Below, piece after piece: positions 34,831 to 44,317 of a stretch of 64,000 bases of DNA; position 1 is the stretch's first letter, and every line of letters starts with the position of its first letter. The DNA is from Stenotrophomonas sp. SY1 (lineage in GTDB: Bacteria; Pseudomonadota; Gammaproteobacteria; Xanthomonadales; Xanthomonadaceae), in contig NZ_JAJOYR010000003.1 of assembly GCF_021202945.1 (NCBI RefSeq), positions 234,712-298,711 on the forward strand, in the 5' to 3' direction. The notes beneath the pieces were generated by a model. It saw only the letters and a list, made by a program, of their open reading frames with translations. It had not been told where the DNA came from and did not search any database. Made by a program: the position numbers and the translations under genes.

Positions 34831-36438
34831 TTACGGGGTACGTCGGGCCAGTGCACGCAACTGGTCGACCGCGCTTGCATAGCTGGCGACGGCGGTATGG
34901 GCGTGCTGGGAAGCGTCGTCGACCTGCATCCAGGTGCTGGTCAGGCGCAGCTGCATCCGCTCGGTGGTCGCGATGACGTGGCCCGTGGACTGATCAAGCA
35001 GGATCAGGGTCTGCTTCACCTTCAGCTGCGCAACGCCGTGTCCGCGATGGACATCGGCCAGCTGCTTGTTCTGGAAGGCGATGTGTTCCTTCAAGCGGTC
35101 GAAGGCAAGCACGGTGAGCAGGCCCATGGTGCCGCTGAGGATGGCGACCAGTACGGTAGCGATGTCCTGGGCGAACGGGGTGAGCAGCGGAATCGATTCG
35201 ATCGCCTTGGCCACGGATTCTTGCAACAGCAGGGTCGCGGCGGTGACCAGTCCACCGGACAGGAGCTTGAGTACTTCCATGGCGATTTCGCTGCCGCTCA
35301 TTCCTTCCGGTGGCAGCGCGATCAGCTTGATCGAGCGGATGACCGCAAGGGTGGACTCACGGATGATCGTCACGATGCGCTTGGCGGTGGTGACGAAACT
35401 GTTGATGAGCAGCGTGATGAGGTTTGACAGCAGCCCGGAAAAACCCGCCATGCCGCCTTCCTTGAGGAAATCGGCCCACTTCTCCTTGATGTTCTTCGCC
35501 GTCGCCAGCAGGCGGGCATGCAGGAGGTCGGCAAGGTGCTTGAGGCTCTGGAAGCCTTGGCGGATCAGCTGCTTCACGTCATCGATCAGGCCACTGGCCA
35601 GGTCCTTGAGGATCATGCCGAGGATCTGTCGCAGCGCGACCTTGCCGGCTTCCGAACCACCTTCGATCAGGAACTCCCTGGACTGCTTCTTCAGCAGTGC
35701 GATGTTCTGCTTTCGTTCGACGGCTTTTTTGGATGTGTTGTAGATCTCCTGGGCCTTGTCCATGTCGATGCCGTAACGCTGGTCGTTCGTGCCGGCCAGC
35801 GGTGAGGTTTCGGCGGTGGCCCAGAGCAGCAGGTCGCTGTCCTGCTTGGAAGAGTTCAGCGACTTCTCGGTCCAGACCAGGTTCTCCGGCAGCGTCGCGG
35901 TCTGTACCCGTTCCTGGGAGCTCTGCGCGAGCTGGCCTTTGGCGGAGCGCTCGATCTCGCCCACCGGGATCACATGATCGCGCGAGGGCGTTTTCATCTC
36001 GCGACCGGTGTAGGCATCCTTCGTGTCCGGCGTCGCCGAGCCCAGCGGCATGGCTTTGTTCAGCGCCTGGTCGTAGGCGTGATCCTTGCCCGGCGCGATC
36101 CCCTGTTGCTTGTTACCGGGGCTGCGGTCGATCGGGTTGTTCCGTGCATCCTTCAGCGACTGCAGGCGCTCGCTGTCGCGGGATGCGACCAGGTGCTCCT
36201 TGCCCTCGGCAAGGGCTTCCTCGAAGTTGTGTGCCGTGGTGATGCTGCCGCCGTCCTTGTCCGCGAGCATCGCCCTGCTCAAGCCGAACGGACCGAGTAC
36301 CGAATCGATCACGACGTCCTTCAGATTCTCGGCAAAGTTGCTCTGCGATGCACCAGGGATGGCGTTGATCTCCTCGATGAGGACGGCAATTTCTTCGTCG
36401 ATCTCGATGATCAGGTTGCTGTGTGCCAGGTTGTTCAT
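34831..36438 (-). CDS. 599-frame protein with HNH-like motif and membrane segments
   Basis: About 535 residues from MNNLAHSNLI. Residues 143-200 read YTGREM, then SRDHVIPVGEIE with Asp154-His155, PENLVWT with Asn186, and SLNSSKQD with Asn195 and Lys198. This order (DH...N...N-x2-K) matches a cysteine-free HNH nuclease motif, though I infer the fold. The C-terminal half is helical with hydrophobic segments (about 355-380 and 430-490) and may insert in the membrane. The ATG overlaps the WYL gene's stop (ATGA). No known system has these proteins together to my knowledge. Possible effector of the locus. Confidence 0.6.
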   Translation of the reverse strand: MNNLAHSNLIIEIDEEIAVLIEEINAIPGASQSNFAENLKDVVIDSVLGPFGLSRAMLADKDGGSITTAHNFEEALAEGKEHLVASRDSERLQSLKDARNNPIDRSPGNKQQGIAPGKDHAYDQALNKAMPLGSATPDTKDAYTGREMKTPSRDHVIPVGEIERSAKGQLAQSSQERVQTATLPENLVWTEKSLNSSKQDSDLLLWATAETSPLAGTNDQRYGIDMDKAQEIYNTSKKAVERKQNIALLKKQSREFLIEGGSEAGKVALRQILGMILKDLASGLIDDVKQLIRQGFQSLKHLADLLHARLLATAKNIKEKWADFLKEGGMAGFSGLLSNLITLLINSFVTTAKRIVTIIRESTLAVIRSIKLIALPPEGMSGSEIAMEVLKLLSGGLVTAATLLLQESVAKAIESIPLLTPFAQDIATVLVAILSGTMGLLTVLAFDRLKEHIAFQNKQLADVHRGHGVAQLKVKQTLILLDQSTGHVIATTERMQLRLTSTWMQVDDASQHAHTAVASYASAVDQLRALARRTP

Positions 36439-37535
36439 GGTTCGATTCGGGCGGTCGGGTGTGGACGGGGCGCTGGAGGTGTCTGGTCCGGCATGCAATG
36501 GAGCGGTGATCGTGGCGGGCCGGCGGGATCTGCATACATGTCGGCCGTCCTGCGGATCTTCTCTTCGATGCGGCTGCGCAGCGAGATGGGCGCGTGGACG
36601 AGGATGTTCTCCGCCAGGCCGAACAGCCACGAAAGGGTTTCCTGATCATCCGGGACCTGTGCGGACAGCCGTTGCCAGTCGCTGCCGGCCAACGGCTCGA
36701 GCCCTTGATCCTTGCCGAGGGGTGTTTCCCGCAATGTCTGTGCGAGCTGCGGGTGTACATCGGCGACCAGGTCCACCACGCCGGTACCCTGCCGTGGGGT
36801 GAACGCCGCAGTCGGCAGATAGGCATCCATGTCGAAGTCGTCGTCACGTGCTTTCGCATCCAGAGCGACGGCGCTCTGGATGCGGTGCATCGCGAAATGG
36901 CGGACATCGGTGTAATCGCCGACGCTGGCAAGCAGATAGGTCACCGGTCCGCGTGAGACCAGACCCTTGGGATGCAGCTGCATGGTCTTGGCTTCGTTCT
37001 TGACCCGGCTGAGATAATCGACCTGCAACTGGCGTTGCTCCAGCAGGGCGGTGGCGACCTGTTCCCAGGCGTCCTTCTCCACGCTGGCCGGCAGCAGCGC
37101 CTTGCCATTGGGCAGCACCCGCACGCGGCGCGCCCAGTTGGTCAGCGCGTTGTGCTCCAGCGATTCCAGCTGGCGGCGCGCTTCGGCGAACTGCGGTTCC
37201 AGTGACACCAGCACGGCCGGTGGGAGGATCTGCTTCAGGTGATCTTCGGCCAGGTGCATGGCCAGGGCTTCAGCCGGGTCCAATGCAGGCAGGTTGAAAC
37301 GGGCGTCGCGGTCGAAGCGCCAGCGGACCACATTGCCTTCCTCGACCGGGACGATCGGAAAGTGCCGGCTGAGCTTTTCATTGAGATCGCGCTGCAGCGT
37401 GCGTAGCGTGATGTTGAAGCCACGGCTCTTGAGCGCGGCGAGCAGTTCCTGCGTGGTTCTGCCCCGATGGCGGGGAATCAATCCCAGCGTGATCAGGTTG
37501 CGCATGAGCGGGTCTTTGGGGTCGTTGTCGGACAT
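36435..37535 (-). CDS. WYL-domain transcriptional regulator
   Basis: 366 residues. An N-terminal winged helix (RTTQELLAALKSRGFNITLR then TLQRDLNEKL) is followed by a WYL ligand-binding domain with SRGPVTYLLASVGDYTDV and VRHFAMHRIQSAV. Extra C-terminal residues are proline-rich. WYL proteins such as BrxR and CapW repress defence operons and respond to nucleic acid or nucleotide ligands. Here it is first gene of an operon with the HNH-like protein, and a palindrome sits 49 bp upstream, as expected of an autoregulator. Confidence 0.82.
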   Translation of the reverse strand: MSDNDPKDPLMRNLITLGLIPRHRGRTTQELLAALKSRGFNITLRTLQRDLNEKLSRHFPIVPVEEGNVVRWRFDRDARFNLPALDPAEALAMHLAEDHLKQILPPAVLVSLEPQFAEARRQLESLEHNALTNWARRVRVLPNGKALLPASVEKDAWEQVATALLEQRQLQVDYLSRVKNEAKTMQLHPKGLVSRGPVTYLLASVGDYTDVRHFAMHRIQSAVALDAKARDDDFDMDAYLPTAAFTPRQGTGVVDLVADVHPQLAQTLRETPLGKDQGLEPLAGSDWQRLSAQVPDDQETLSWLFGLAENILVHAPISLRSRIEEKIRRTADMYADPAGPPRSPLHCMPDQTPPAPRPHPTARIEP

Positions 37536-37583
37536 GGGACTCAACCGATGGAGGTCAGCACTTGCTCGAATGCTGCGGACAGG

Positions 37584-37604
37584 GGGCGACATATGGTGTC
37601 GCCC
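37584..37604. promoter_or_regulatory. Candidate WYL-regulator operator, copy 1
   Basis: GGGCGACA-TATGG-TGTCGCCC, an 8-bp-arm palindrome 49 bp before the WYL gene. The core GCGACA-N5-TGTCGC recurs before the small membrane protein at 33811. Binding by the WYL protein is inferred. Confidence 0.6.
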
Positions 37605-37950
37605 AGCCTTCCCGTGCTCACCAAGGCCGTGCAGGGCGCTCCCCATGCGCATGGGAACGCCGTCATGTCCACCGCCGCGGATAGCGGCAGGTGCGGGAGC
37701 CGGGGGCTTTGCCCGGTGCTTCCCATGTCCGCCGATGTTGCTCGCCCTGTGCACGGGCGGTGATTACTTCCATGACGAAACGCTTTCCTTTCTTCCGTGC
37801 GGCAGCAGCACTGCCTCGTCTTGAGCGGTCGGCCACCAATGGGCTGCAACAGCCGCGATCCAACCCGGCGGCGCACCAAGTTATCGGCAACAGCGACGGC
37901 AGGTTTAGGGCTTGCCCCTGTCAACGCCAGCCGGCGAGTCCGCAGGAATG
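37605..37950. other. Non-coding stretch upstream of the WYL operon
   Basis: About 350 bases in which I see no convincing gene. The minus-strand frame with MEVITARAQGEQHRR near 37770 lacks protein-like continuation. It must carry the WYL operon promoter. Confidence 0.4.
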
Positions 37951-37980
37951 AAAAAGCCCCGGAGCATGGAACCCCGGGGC
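37951..37980 (-). terminator. Terminator of the SDR gene
   Basis: GCCCCGG and CCGGGGC around a 11-base loop, with AAAAA on the left edge (T-run on the minus strand). Confidence 0.8.
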
Positions 37981-38010
37981 GATGGAAAGCATTGCCGATG
38001 GCCGCTGTGG

Positions 38011-38763
38011 TCAGCTTTGGCGCGCCACCTGGAAGCCGGCGAACGACTGGCTTACCGGCATCAGTTCCAGGCGATTGACGTTCAGATGCGGCGGCAGTGT
38101 CGCCACCCAGAAAATCTGCTCGGCGATGTCTTCGGCAGTCATCGGGTCGGCACCGCCGTAGAGCTGGTCCGACGCTGCCTGATTGCCGTGCGTGCGCACC
38201 AGCGTGAATTCGGTTTCGGCCATGCCGGGTTCGATTGCGGTCACGCGCACGCCGCTGCCGTGCAGGTCCGAGCGCAGGCCCAGCGAGAACTGGCTGACGA
38301 AAGCCTTGGTGCCGCCATAGGCGTTGCCACCCGGATACGGGTAGATCGCGGCGGTGGAACTGATGTTGATGATGGCGCCACGACGCGCGACCAGCTTCGG
38401 CAGCAGGTGATGGGTGAGCGTCACCAGCGCGGTGATGTTGGTGTCGATCATGGTGCGCCAGTCTTCCAGGCTGGCGTGCTGGGCGGCGGCGGTGCCTTGG
38501 GCGAGACCGGCGTTGTTGACCAGCAGGTCGATGTCGCGGAAGGCCGGCGGCAATGCGGCCAGCGCAGCTTCCATCGCCACGGCGTCGCGGATGTCGAATC
38601 CAGCCGCGTGCATCTTGTCCGCGCCGAACTCTTCCACCAGCGGTTGCAGGCGCTCGGCACGACGACCGGTGGCGATCACTTTCCAGCCGGCGGCGGCAAA
38701 GCGGCGGGCGGCGGCGGCGCCGAAGCCGGAGGTGGCGCCGGTGATCAATGCGGTCTTGGACAT
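38011..38763 (-). CDS. Short-chain dehydrogenase, YdfG-like
   Basis: 250 residues. Rossmann motif TGATSGFGAAAARRF, NNAGLAQG, catalytic Ser in INISSTAAIYPYPGG and the YxxxK pair in AYGGTKAFVSQF. GMAETEF follows the active site. This is the YdfG group of NADP-dependent 3-hydroxy-acid (for example L-allo-threonine, malonic semialdehyde) dehydrogenases. It stands alone. Confidence 0.87.
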   Translation of the reverse strand: MSKTALITGATSGFGAAAARRFAAAGWKVIATGRRAERLQPLVEEFGADKMHAAGFDIRDAVAMEAALAALPPAFRDIDLLVNNAGLAQGTAAAQHASLEDWRTMIDTNITALVTLTHHLLPKLVARRGAIINISSTAAIYPYPGGNAYGGTKAFVSQFSLGLRSDLHGSGVRVTAIEPGMAETEFTLVRTHGNQAASDQLYGGADPMTAEDIAEQIFWVATLPPHLNVNRLELMPVSQSFAGFQVARQS

Positions 38764-38903
38764 GGGCGGGTTCCGTGGGAAGGAGCCTGCGATTTTCGCA
38801 CTGTGCGGGCGGTGAGGCATCCCGTCGTGTGGCGGAAAGGGCGGAATTCCTGCGGCGTGGCGGTTGGGGGCTTGGGTTCAATGGCGGAGGTCAGATGCTT
38901 CAT

Positions 38904-39029
38904 CCGCCCCCAACCCTCCCCTTCGCTACGCGAAAGGGAGGGGGTGGAACGGCTGCGGACGGCAGGATTCCAGCCACTGTTGCTTCCGCCCCCTCCCTTT
39001 GCCGCAGGCAAGGGGAAGGTTGGGGAGGG
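38904..39029. repeat. GC-rich inverted-repeat element, copy 2
   Basis: Imperfect arms CCCAACCCTCCCCTTCGC... and ...GGGGAAGGTTGGGGAGGG flank about 45 bases. Same design as 25828-25947. Located between the SDR gene and the SPOR gene. Confidence 0.65.
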
Positions 39030-39062
39030 GGGAAGCTGTTCGATCAGCCGCGAAACAACAAG

Positions 39063-39087
39063 AAAAGCCCGGCATTGCCGGGCTTTT
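39063..39087 (-). terminator. Terminator of argS-SPOR operon
   Basis: AAAAGCCCGGC-ATT-GCCGGGCTTTT, an 11-bp stem with an A/T edge, just past the SPOR gene stop on the minus strand. Confidence 0.85.
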
Positions 39088-39110
39088 CATGATCAGCATC
39101 AACAGCGCGG

Positions 39111-39980
39111 TTACTGCACCTTGACCGCCATCGCCTGTAGTCCACTGCCGTCGAGCTTGGACTTGGCCTCGGCAAGTTCGCTGGCGGTGCCATACGGCCC
39201 CATGCGCACGCGATAGACCGTATTGCCGCTGATCTGCGCCGATTCCACGCGTGCGGCCAGGCCCATCATCGCCAGCTTGGCCTTGGTGGCTTCGGCATCG
39301 CCGGATGCGCCGAACGCGCCCGCCTGCAGGATGTAGCGCACGTTCTCGGCCGGCGCGGTAGCTGCCGTAGAAGCCGGCTTGGGTGCCGGTTGCGCGCTGG
39401 CGACCTGCGCCGGCGTGGTGCCGGTGGTTGCGGCAGGACGTGAAGCGTCGGTGGTCGAAGCGGGTTGGCGGGCGGCCGTCTCGCTGACCGGTGCCGGCAG
39501 CGAGGCGGTGGCCGTGGGAACCGGCCGGCCTTCCAGTGCAGCCTGCGCGCGCTGGGCTTCGGTCGTCGGCGTGGCCGCCGTTGCGGCGGCGGCACGCGCG
39601 GCCGCTGCACGACGCTGTTCCTCGGCCTTGGCGCTGGCGGCCAGTTCGGCGTCGGACATCTGTACTTCCGTGCCCGGCAGCAGGGTGTAGAAGTCGTACT
39701 GGGTGGCCGGCTTGTCCTCGGGCTTGGCACCGGCCTGCGCGGCCGGCTTGGGCGTTTCCACCCCGGCATCGAGATCGGCATCGGCAACCGGCGCCGGCTG
39801 TGCGTCCGGGTTGGGCTGCGGGCCCACCCGCAGGAAACCGTCACCGTCCTTCTGGAACAGGTTGGGCGCTGCCAGGAACACCACCGCCGCGATCGCCGCA
39901 CCGGCCACCAGCCACACCCAGCCGGGCGTGCCGTTGCCGCTGTTGCGTCGCGCCTGGGTTTTGCCGCGTCGTGCTGCCAT
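39111..39980 (-). CDS. SPOR-domain membrane protein (FtsN-like)
   Basis: 289 residues: basic N-terminus, one membrane helix (WVWLVAGAAIAAVVFLAAP), a long Ala/Pro-rich periplasmic linker, and a C-terminal SPOR domain (RYILQAGAFGASGDAEATKA and TVYRVRMGPYGTASELAEAK). SPOR domains bind septal denuded glycan. Position directly after argS is typical for FtsN-type proteins in gammaproteobacteria (20-bp gap, likely co-transcribed). Confidence 0.85.
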   Translation of the reverse strand: MAARRGKTQARRNSGNGTPGWVWLVAGAAIAAVVFLAAPNLFQKDGDGFLRVGPQPNPDAQPAPVADADLDAGVETPKPAAQAGAKPEDKPATQYDFYTLLPGTEVQMSDAELAASAKAEEQRRAAAARAAAATAATPTTEAQRAQAALEGRPVPTATASLPAPVSETAARQPASTTDASRPAATTGTTPAQVASAQPAPKPASTAATAPAENVRYILQAGAFGASGDAEATKAKLAMMGLAARVESAQISGNTVYRVRMGPYGTASELAEAKSKLDGSGLQAMAVKVQ

Positions 39981-40000
39981 GTCTACTGCGTCTCCTTGAC

Positions 40001-41722
40001 TTACATCTTTTCCGGGGCGCTCACGCCCAGGATGCCCAAGCCATTGGCCAGTGCCTGACGTGCGGCGCAGGCCAGGGTGAGCCTGGCATTGCGTGCCGCT
40101 GCGTCTTCCACCAGCACCGGTGTGCCGTGATACCACGTGTGGAAAGCGTGCGCCAATTCACGCAGATACTGCGCGACCTGGTGTGGTTCCAGCGCGATGC
40201 CGGCCGCTTCCACCACTTCCGGATAACGCGAGATTTCGTTCATCAATTCCAGCGACAGCACGTCGTCCAGCAGCGACAGCGAGGCCAGGCCGTCGGCCTG
40301 CTTGTAGTCCAGGCCCTTCTCCTGCGCCTGGCGCAGCAGCGAGCAGACGCGGGCATGCGCATACTGCACGTAGAACACCGGGTTGTCGTTGCTCTGCTGG
40401 CGGGCCAGGTCGATGTCGAAGGTCAGCTGCGAATCGGGCTTGCGTGCGATCAGGAACCAGCGCACCGCGTCGCTGCCCACTTCGTCGATCAGGTCGCGCA
40501 GGGTCAGGTAGCTGCCGGCACGCTTGGACAGCTTCACTTCCTCGCCGCCGCGCATCACGGTGACCATCTGGTGCAGCACGTATTCCGGCCAGCCCTTGGG
40601 GATGCCCAGGTCCAGCGCCTGCAGGCCGGCGCGCACGCGGGCCAGCGAGCCGTGGTGGTCGGCGCCCAGCTCGGTGATGGCGCGTTCGTAACCGCGCTGC
40701 CACTTGCTCAGGTGATAGGCCACGTCCGGCAGGAAGTAGGTGAAGGTGCCGTCGGACTTGCGCATCACGCGGTCCTTGTCGTCACCGAAATCGGTGGAAC
40801 GCAGCCACAGCGCGCCGCCTTCCTCGTAGGTGTGGCCCGAGTCGATCAGCTGCTGCACCGTCTCGGCAACCTTGCCGTCCTTGTACAGCGAGCTTTCCAG
40901 GAAGTAGATGTCGAAATCCACGCCGAACGCGGCCAGGTCCAGGTTCTGTTCGTTGCGCAGGTAGGCCACGGCGAAGCGACGGATCGCGTCGATGTCCTCG
41001 GCATTCTTGGCACCGATCACCGGGCTGCCTTCCAGCTCGACGGTCTGACCCAGCAGATAGGCCTTGGCCACATCGCCGATGTAGTCGCCGTTGTAGGCGT
41101 CGGCCGGCCACTGTTCGTCGCCCGGCTTGAAGCCGCGCGCACGCGCCTGCACCGATTTGGCCAGGTTTTCGATCTGCACGCCGGCGTCGTTGTAATAGAA
41201 CTCGCGCTTGGCGTTCCAGCCGTTGGCTTCCAGCACGCGGGCGATGCAATCGCCGATCGCGCCGGCGCGGCCGTGGCCGACATGCAGCGGGCCGGTCGGG
41301 TTGGCCGAGACGTACTCCACGCCGACCGAGCGGCCGTTGCCGCTCAGGTTGCGGCCGTAGTCCTGGCCTTCCTTGAGCACGCTGACCACTTCGCGCTGGT
41401 AAGCCACCGGTGCGAACTTGAAGTTGATGAAGCCCGGACCGGCGATCTCGACATTGGCGATGTCATCGCTGGCAGGCAACGCTTCGACCAGTGCCTGGGC
41501 CAGCGCACGCGGATTGCTGCGCGCGGCCTTGGCCAGCAGCATCGCGGCGTTGGTGGCGAAATCGCCGTGTTCGCGGGTCTTGGGTCGTTCGACCACGAAT
41601 TCCGGCGGCAGGGTGTCGGCAGGCAAGGTGCCGTTGGCGCGCAAGGCTTCAATGCCTTGGCCGATGAGGGCGCGGAGTTGGGCTTTCACGTGACTGTCTG
41701 CTTGAAGCGCGGAACTGGCCAT
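40001..41722 (-). CDS. argS: Arginyl-tRNA synthetase
   Basis: 573 residues. Class I signature [20 protein letters not shown] (HVGH) and [14 protein letters not shown] (KxSKR-type). The C-terminal DALR domain ([20 protein letters not shown]) is complete, ending [12 protein letters not shown]. Start [13 protein letters not shown] at 41722; an upstream extension to 41812 lacks family residues. Confidence 0.95.
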   Translation of the reverse strand: MASSALQADSHVKAQLRALIGQGIEALRANGTLPADTLPPEFVVERPKTREHGDFATNAAMLLAKAARSNPRALAQALVEALPASDDIANVEIAGPGFINFKFAPVAYQREVVSVLKEGQDYGRNLSGNGRSVGVEYVSANPTGPLHVGHGRAGAIGDCIARVLEANGWNAKREFYYNDAGVQIENLAKSVQARARGFKPGDEQWPADAYNGDYIGDVAKAYLLGQTVELEGSPVIGAKNAEDIDAIRRFAVAYLRNEQNLDLAAFGVDFDIYFLESSLYKDGKVAETVQQLIDSGHTYEEGGALWLRSTDFGDDKDRVMRKSDGTFTYFLPDVAYHLSKWQRGYERAITELGADHHGSLARVRAGLQALDLGIPKGWPEYVLHQMVTVMRGGEEVKLSKRAGSYLTLRDLIDEVGSDAVRWFLIARKPDSQLTFDIDLARQQSNDNPVFYVQYAHARVCSLLRQAQEKGLDYKQADGLASLSLLDDVLSLELMNEISRYPEVVEAAGIALEPHQVAQYLRELAHAFHTWYHGTPVLVEDAAARNARLTLACAARQALANGLGILGVSAPEKM

Positions 41723-41808
41723 TTTACCTGACCAGCGGCGGTGCCGCCCCGGCTGGGTTGGGGGAGGGTCATAAAAGCTCGAAACCCTGCTGCGGCAGGG
41801 CTTGCGGC

Positions 41809-42483
41809 TCACACCCAGCCGCGCGCGGCCAGCGATACCGGCGGGCCGTCGCCGATCACGAAATGGTCCAGAAGGCGCACATCCATCAGTTCCAGGGCCT
41901 GGCGCAGCCGCGCGGTGATGGCGCGGTCGGCCGCGGAGGGTTCGCGGTTCCCAGAGGGGTGGTTGTGGCCAACGATGACCGCCGCAGCGTTGTGGGCCAG
42001 GGCACGGCGCAGCAGCTCGCGCGGGTGGACCTCGGCGCTGTCGACGGTGCCGGTGAACAGTTCCTCGAAGGCCAGCACCCGGTGCCGGTTGTCCAGGAAC
42101 AGTGCCGCGAACACCTCCTGGGGGCGATGCCGCAGGCGCTGGGCGAAGTAGCGGCCGGCCGAATCCGGATCGGTGAGGGCGGCGCCACGTTCCAGATCGG
42201 CGGCCAGATGGCGCTGGCCCAGCTCCAGTGCGGCCCGCAGCGCGCAGGCGCGGGCAGGCCCCAGTCCGGGCAGCTTGGCCAGCGCGGCGGCGTCGCGGTC
42301 GAGCAGCACGCGCAGCGGGCCGTGGTCATGCAGCAGTTCCCGGGCTGTCTGCACCGCGTCACGGCCCGGTAGCCCGGAGCCGAGGAAGATCGCCAGCAGC
42401 TCGGCATCGGAAAGCGCGCCGGCGCCACGGGACAGCATTTTTTCGCGGGGGCGTTCAGCGCGGGGCCAGTCTCGGATATGCAT
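41809..42483 (-). CDS. radC: RadC-family JAB-domain protein
   Basis: 224 residues from [20 protein letters not shown]. An N-terminal helix-hairpin-helix part ([15 protein letters not shown]) precedes the JAB/MPN metalloprotease-like motif with [17 protein letters not shown]. Function remains unclear; family is often linked to genomic islands. Note that radC is the classical target of Tn554 in staphylococci, and it is intact here. It is divergent from coaBC. Confidence 0.9.
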   Translation of the reverse strand: MHIRDWPRAERPREKMLSRGAGALSDAELLAIFLGSGLPGRDAVQTARELLHDHGPLRVLLDRDAAALAKLPGLGPARACALRAALELGQRHLAADLERGAALTDPDSAGRYFAQRLRHRPQEVFAALFLDNRHRVLAFEELFTGTVDSAEVHPRELLRRALAHNAAAVIVGHNHPSGNREPSAADRAITARLRQALELMDVRLLDHFVIGDGPPVSLAARGWV

Positions 42484-42578
42484 TGCTGAAGGTTGGGTGC
42501 TGATGACCAGAAGCTGCATCGGCCCTGACAAACCCTTCGGTTAAGCTAACCGTTCTTGTGCAGCTAGGAACTCCACTT

Positions 42579-43832
42579 GTGACCCGCGTTTCCCCCAGTA
42601 CCCCGGCGCCTTCACGGCCGCTGGAAGGTCAGAAGCTGCTGTTGTGCGTAGGTGGCGGCATTGCTGCCTACAAATCATTGGAACTAGTGCGTCGCCTGCG
42701 TGACGCCGGAGCGTTCGTGCAGGTGGCCATGACCGCCGGCGCGCAGCAGTTCGTCACCCCGCTCAGCTTCCAGGCCCTGTCCGGTAACCCCACCCGCACC
42801 ACGTTGTGGGACAGCGCCGCCGAACAGGCCATGGGCCATATCGAGCTGGCGCGCTGGGCCGACCGCATCGTCATCGCCCCGGCCACCGCCGACCTGCTGG
42901 CACGTCTGGCCCATGGCAACGCCGACGACCTGGTGACCACGCTGTGCCTGGCCACCACCGCACCGCTGACCGTGTGCCCGGCGATGAACCATCGCATGTG
43001 GCAGCACCCGGCCACCCAGGCCAACATCGCGCTGCTGCGCGAGCGTGGCGCGCAGGTGATCGGGCCGGAGGACGGCCCGCTGGCCGAAGGCGAATCCGGC
43101 CCCGGCCGGTTGAGTGAGCCGAATGACATCGTCGCCGCACTGGCCGGCAACCTGGTCCCGGCGGCGCCGGCCAAGCCTGGCCGCCTGCATGGGATGCGGG
43201 TGCTGATCAGCGCCGGCCCCACCTACGAAGACCTGGACCCGGTGCGCTACGTCGGCAACCGCTCCAGCGGCAAGATGGGCTACGCCCTGGCCGCCGCCGC
43301 CGCCCGTCAGGGTGCGCAGGTGGTGCTTGTCAGCGGCCCGGTGCAGTTGCCGACGCCGGCTGGCGTGCAGCGTGTCGACGTGCGCTCGGCCGCGCAGATG
43401 CGCGAGGCGGTGCTGGCCGCGCTGCCGGCTGATATCTACATTGGCGCTGCCGCCGTGGCCGATTACGCGCCGCGCCAGGTGTTGCCACAGAAGCTGAAGA
43501 AGACCGGCGACAACCCGACACTGACCCTGGAGCTGGTGCGCACTGCCGACATCCTGGCCGAAGTGGCCTCGCACACCCAGGCGCTGAAGCTGGTGGTGGG
43601 CTTTGCGGCCGAAACCCACGATGTGGAGAAGTACGCGCGTGGCAAGCTGGCCGACAAGCACCTGGACCTGATCATCGCCAACCAGGTGGGTATTGCCGGT
43701 GGCGGTTTCGAAAGCGACCAGAACGCGGCCATCGCCTACTGGGCCGATGGCCAGCGTGAGTTCCCGGGTACGGCCAAGACGCAACTGGCCGAACAACTGC
43801 TGGACCTGATCGCCGAGAGGTTGGACGCATGA
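42579..43832 (+). CDS. coaBC: CoaBC: phosphopantothenoylcysteine decarboxylase/synthase
   Basis: About 417 residues from a GTG with AGGAA upstream. The CoaC half has [20 protein letters not shown] and catalytic His in [11 protein letters not shown], with the PAMNHRMW active-site loop. The CoaB half has [20 protein letters not shown] and [12 protein letters not shown], then [11 protein letters not shown]. It converts phosphopantothenate to phosphopantetheine in CoA synthesis. Overlaps dut by 4 bp. Confidence 0.93.
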   Translation: MTRVSPSTPAPSRPLEGQKLLLCVGGGIAAYKSLELVRRLRDAGAFVQVAMTAGAQQFVTPLSFQALSGNPTRTTLWDSAAEQAMGHIELARWADRIVIAPATADLLARLAHGNADDLVTTLCLATTAPLTVCPAMNHRMWQHPATQANIALLRERGAQVIGPEDGPLAEGESGPGRLSEPNDIVAALAGNLVPAAPAKPGRLHGMRVLISAGPTYEDLDPVRYVGNRSSGKMGYALAAAAARQGAQVVLVSGPVQLPTPAGVQRVDVRSAAQMREAVLAALPADIYIGAAAVADYAPRQVLPQKLKKTGDNPTLTLELVRTADILAEVASHTQALKLVVGFAAETHDVEKYARGKLADKHLDLIIANQVGIAGGGFESDQNAAIAYWADGQREFPGTAKTQLAEQLLDLIAERLDA

Positions 43833-44302
43833 GCCTGGATACCGCACCACAGCCGCTGCAGGTGAAACTGCTGGATCCCCGCTTTGGCGATGTCTGGCCG
43901 CTGCCGGCCTATGCCACCGAAGCCAGCGCTGGCATGGACCTGCGCGCGGCCATCGAAACGCCGCTGACGCTGGCGCCGGGCGATGCATCGCTGCTGCCCA
44001 GCGGCATTGCGATCCACATCGCCGATCCGGGCCTGTGCGCGGTGGTATTGCCGCGTTCCGGCCTGGGCCATCGTCACGGCATCGTGCTGGGCAACGGTAC
44101 CGGGCTGATCGATGCCGATTACCAGGGGCCGCTGCTGATCAGCGTGTGGAACCGCGGCCGCGAGGCCTTCACCATCGAGCCCGGCGACCGCATCGCGCAG
44201 CTGGTGGTGATGCCGATTGCACGCGTTGCATTGCAGGTAGTGGATACTTTCATCGACAGTGCGCGTGGAGCGGGTGGATTCGGCCACACCGGGGTGCGCT
44301 GA
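43829..44302 (+). CDS. dut: dUTP diphosphatase
   Basis: 157 residues of the trimeric dUTPase. Motif 1 ASAGMDLRA, motif 2 [11 protein letters not shown], motif 3 [20 protein letters not shown], motif 4 [10 protein letters not shown] and motif 5 [11 protein letters not shown] are all complete. ATGA overlap with coaBC, 15 bp before the phosphomannomutase gene, so this is a three-gene operon. Confidence 0.95.
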   Translation: MSLDTAPQPLQVKLLDPRFGDVWPLPAYATEASAGMDLRAAIETPLTLAPGDASLLPSGIAIHIADPGLCAVVLPRSGLGHRHGIVLGNGTGLIDADYQGPLLISVWNRGREAFTIEPGDRIAQLVVMPIARVALQVVDTFIDSARGAGGFGHTGVR

Positions 44303-44317
44303 CAGGGGAAACGCACG

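Noticed and set aside
39491..41731. 746-codon open frame on the plus strand
   Set aside because: Antisense shadow of argS and the SPOR gene.
41809..42483. radC as the target of the Tn554-like element
   Set aside because: radC is the classical Tn554 site, but here it is intact; the element is in comM.
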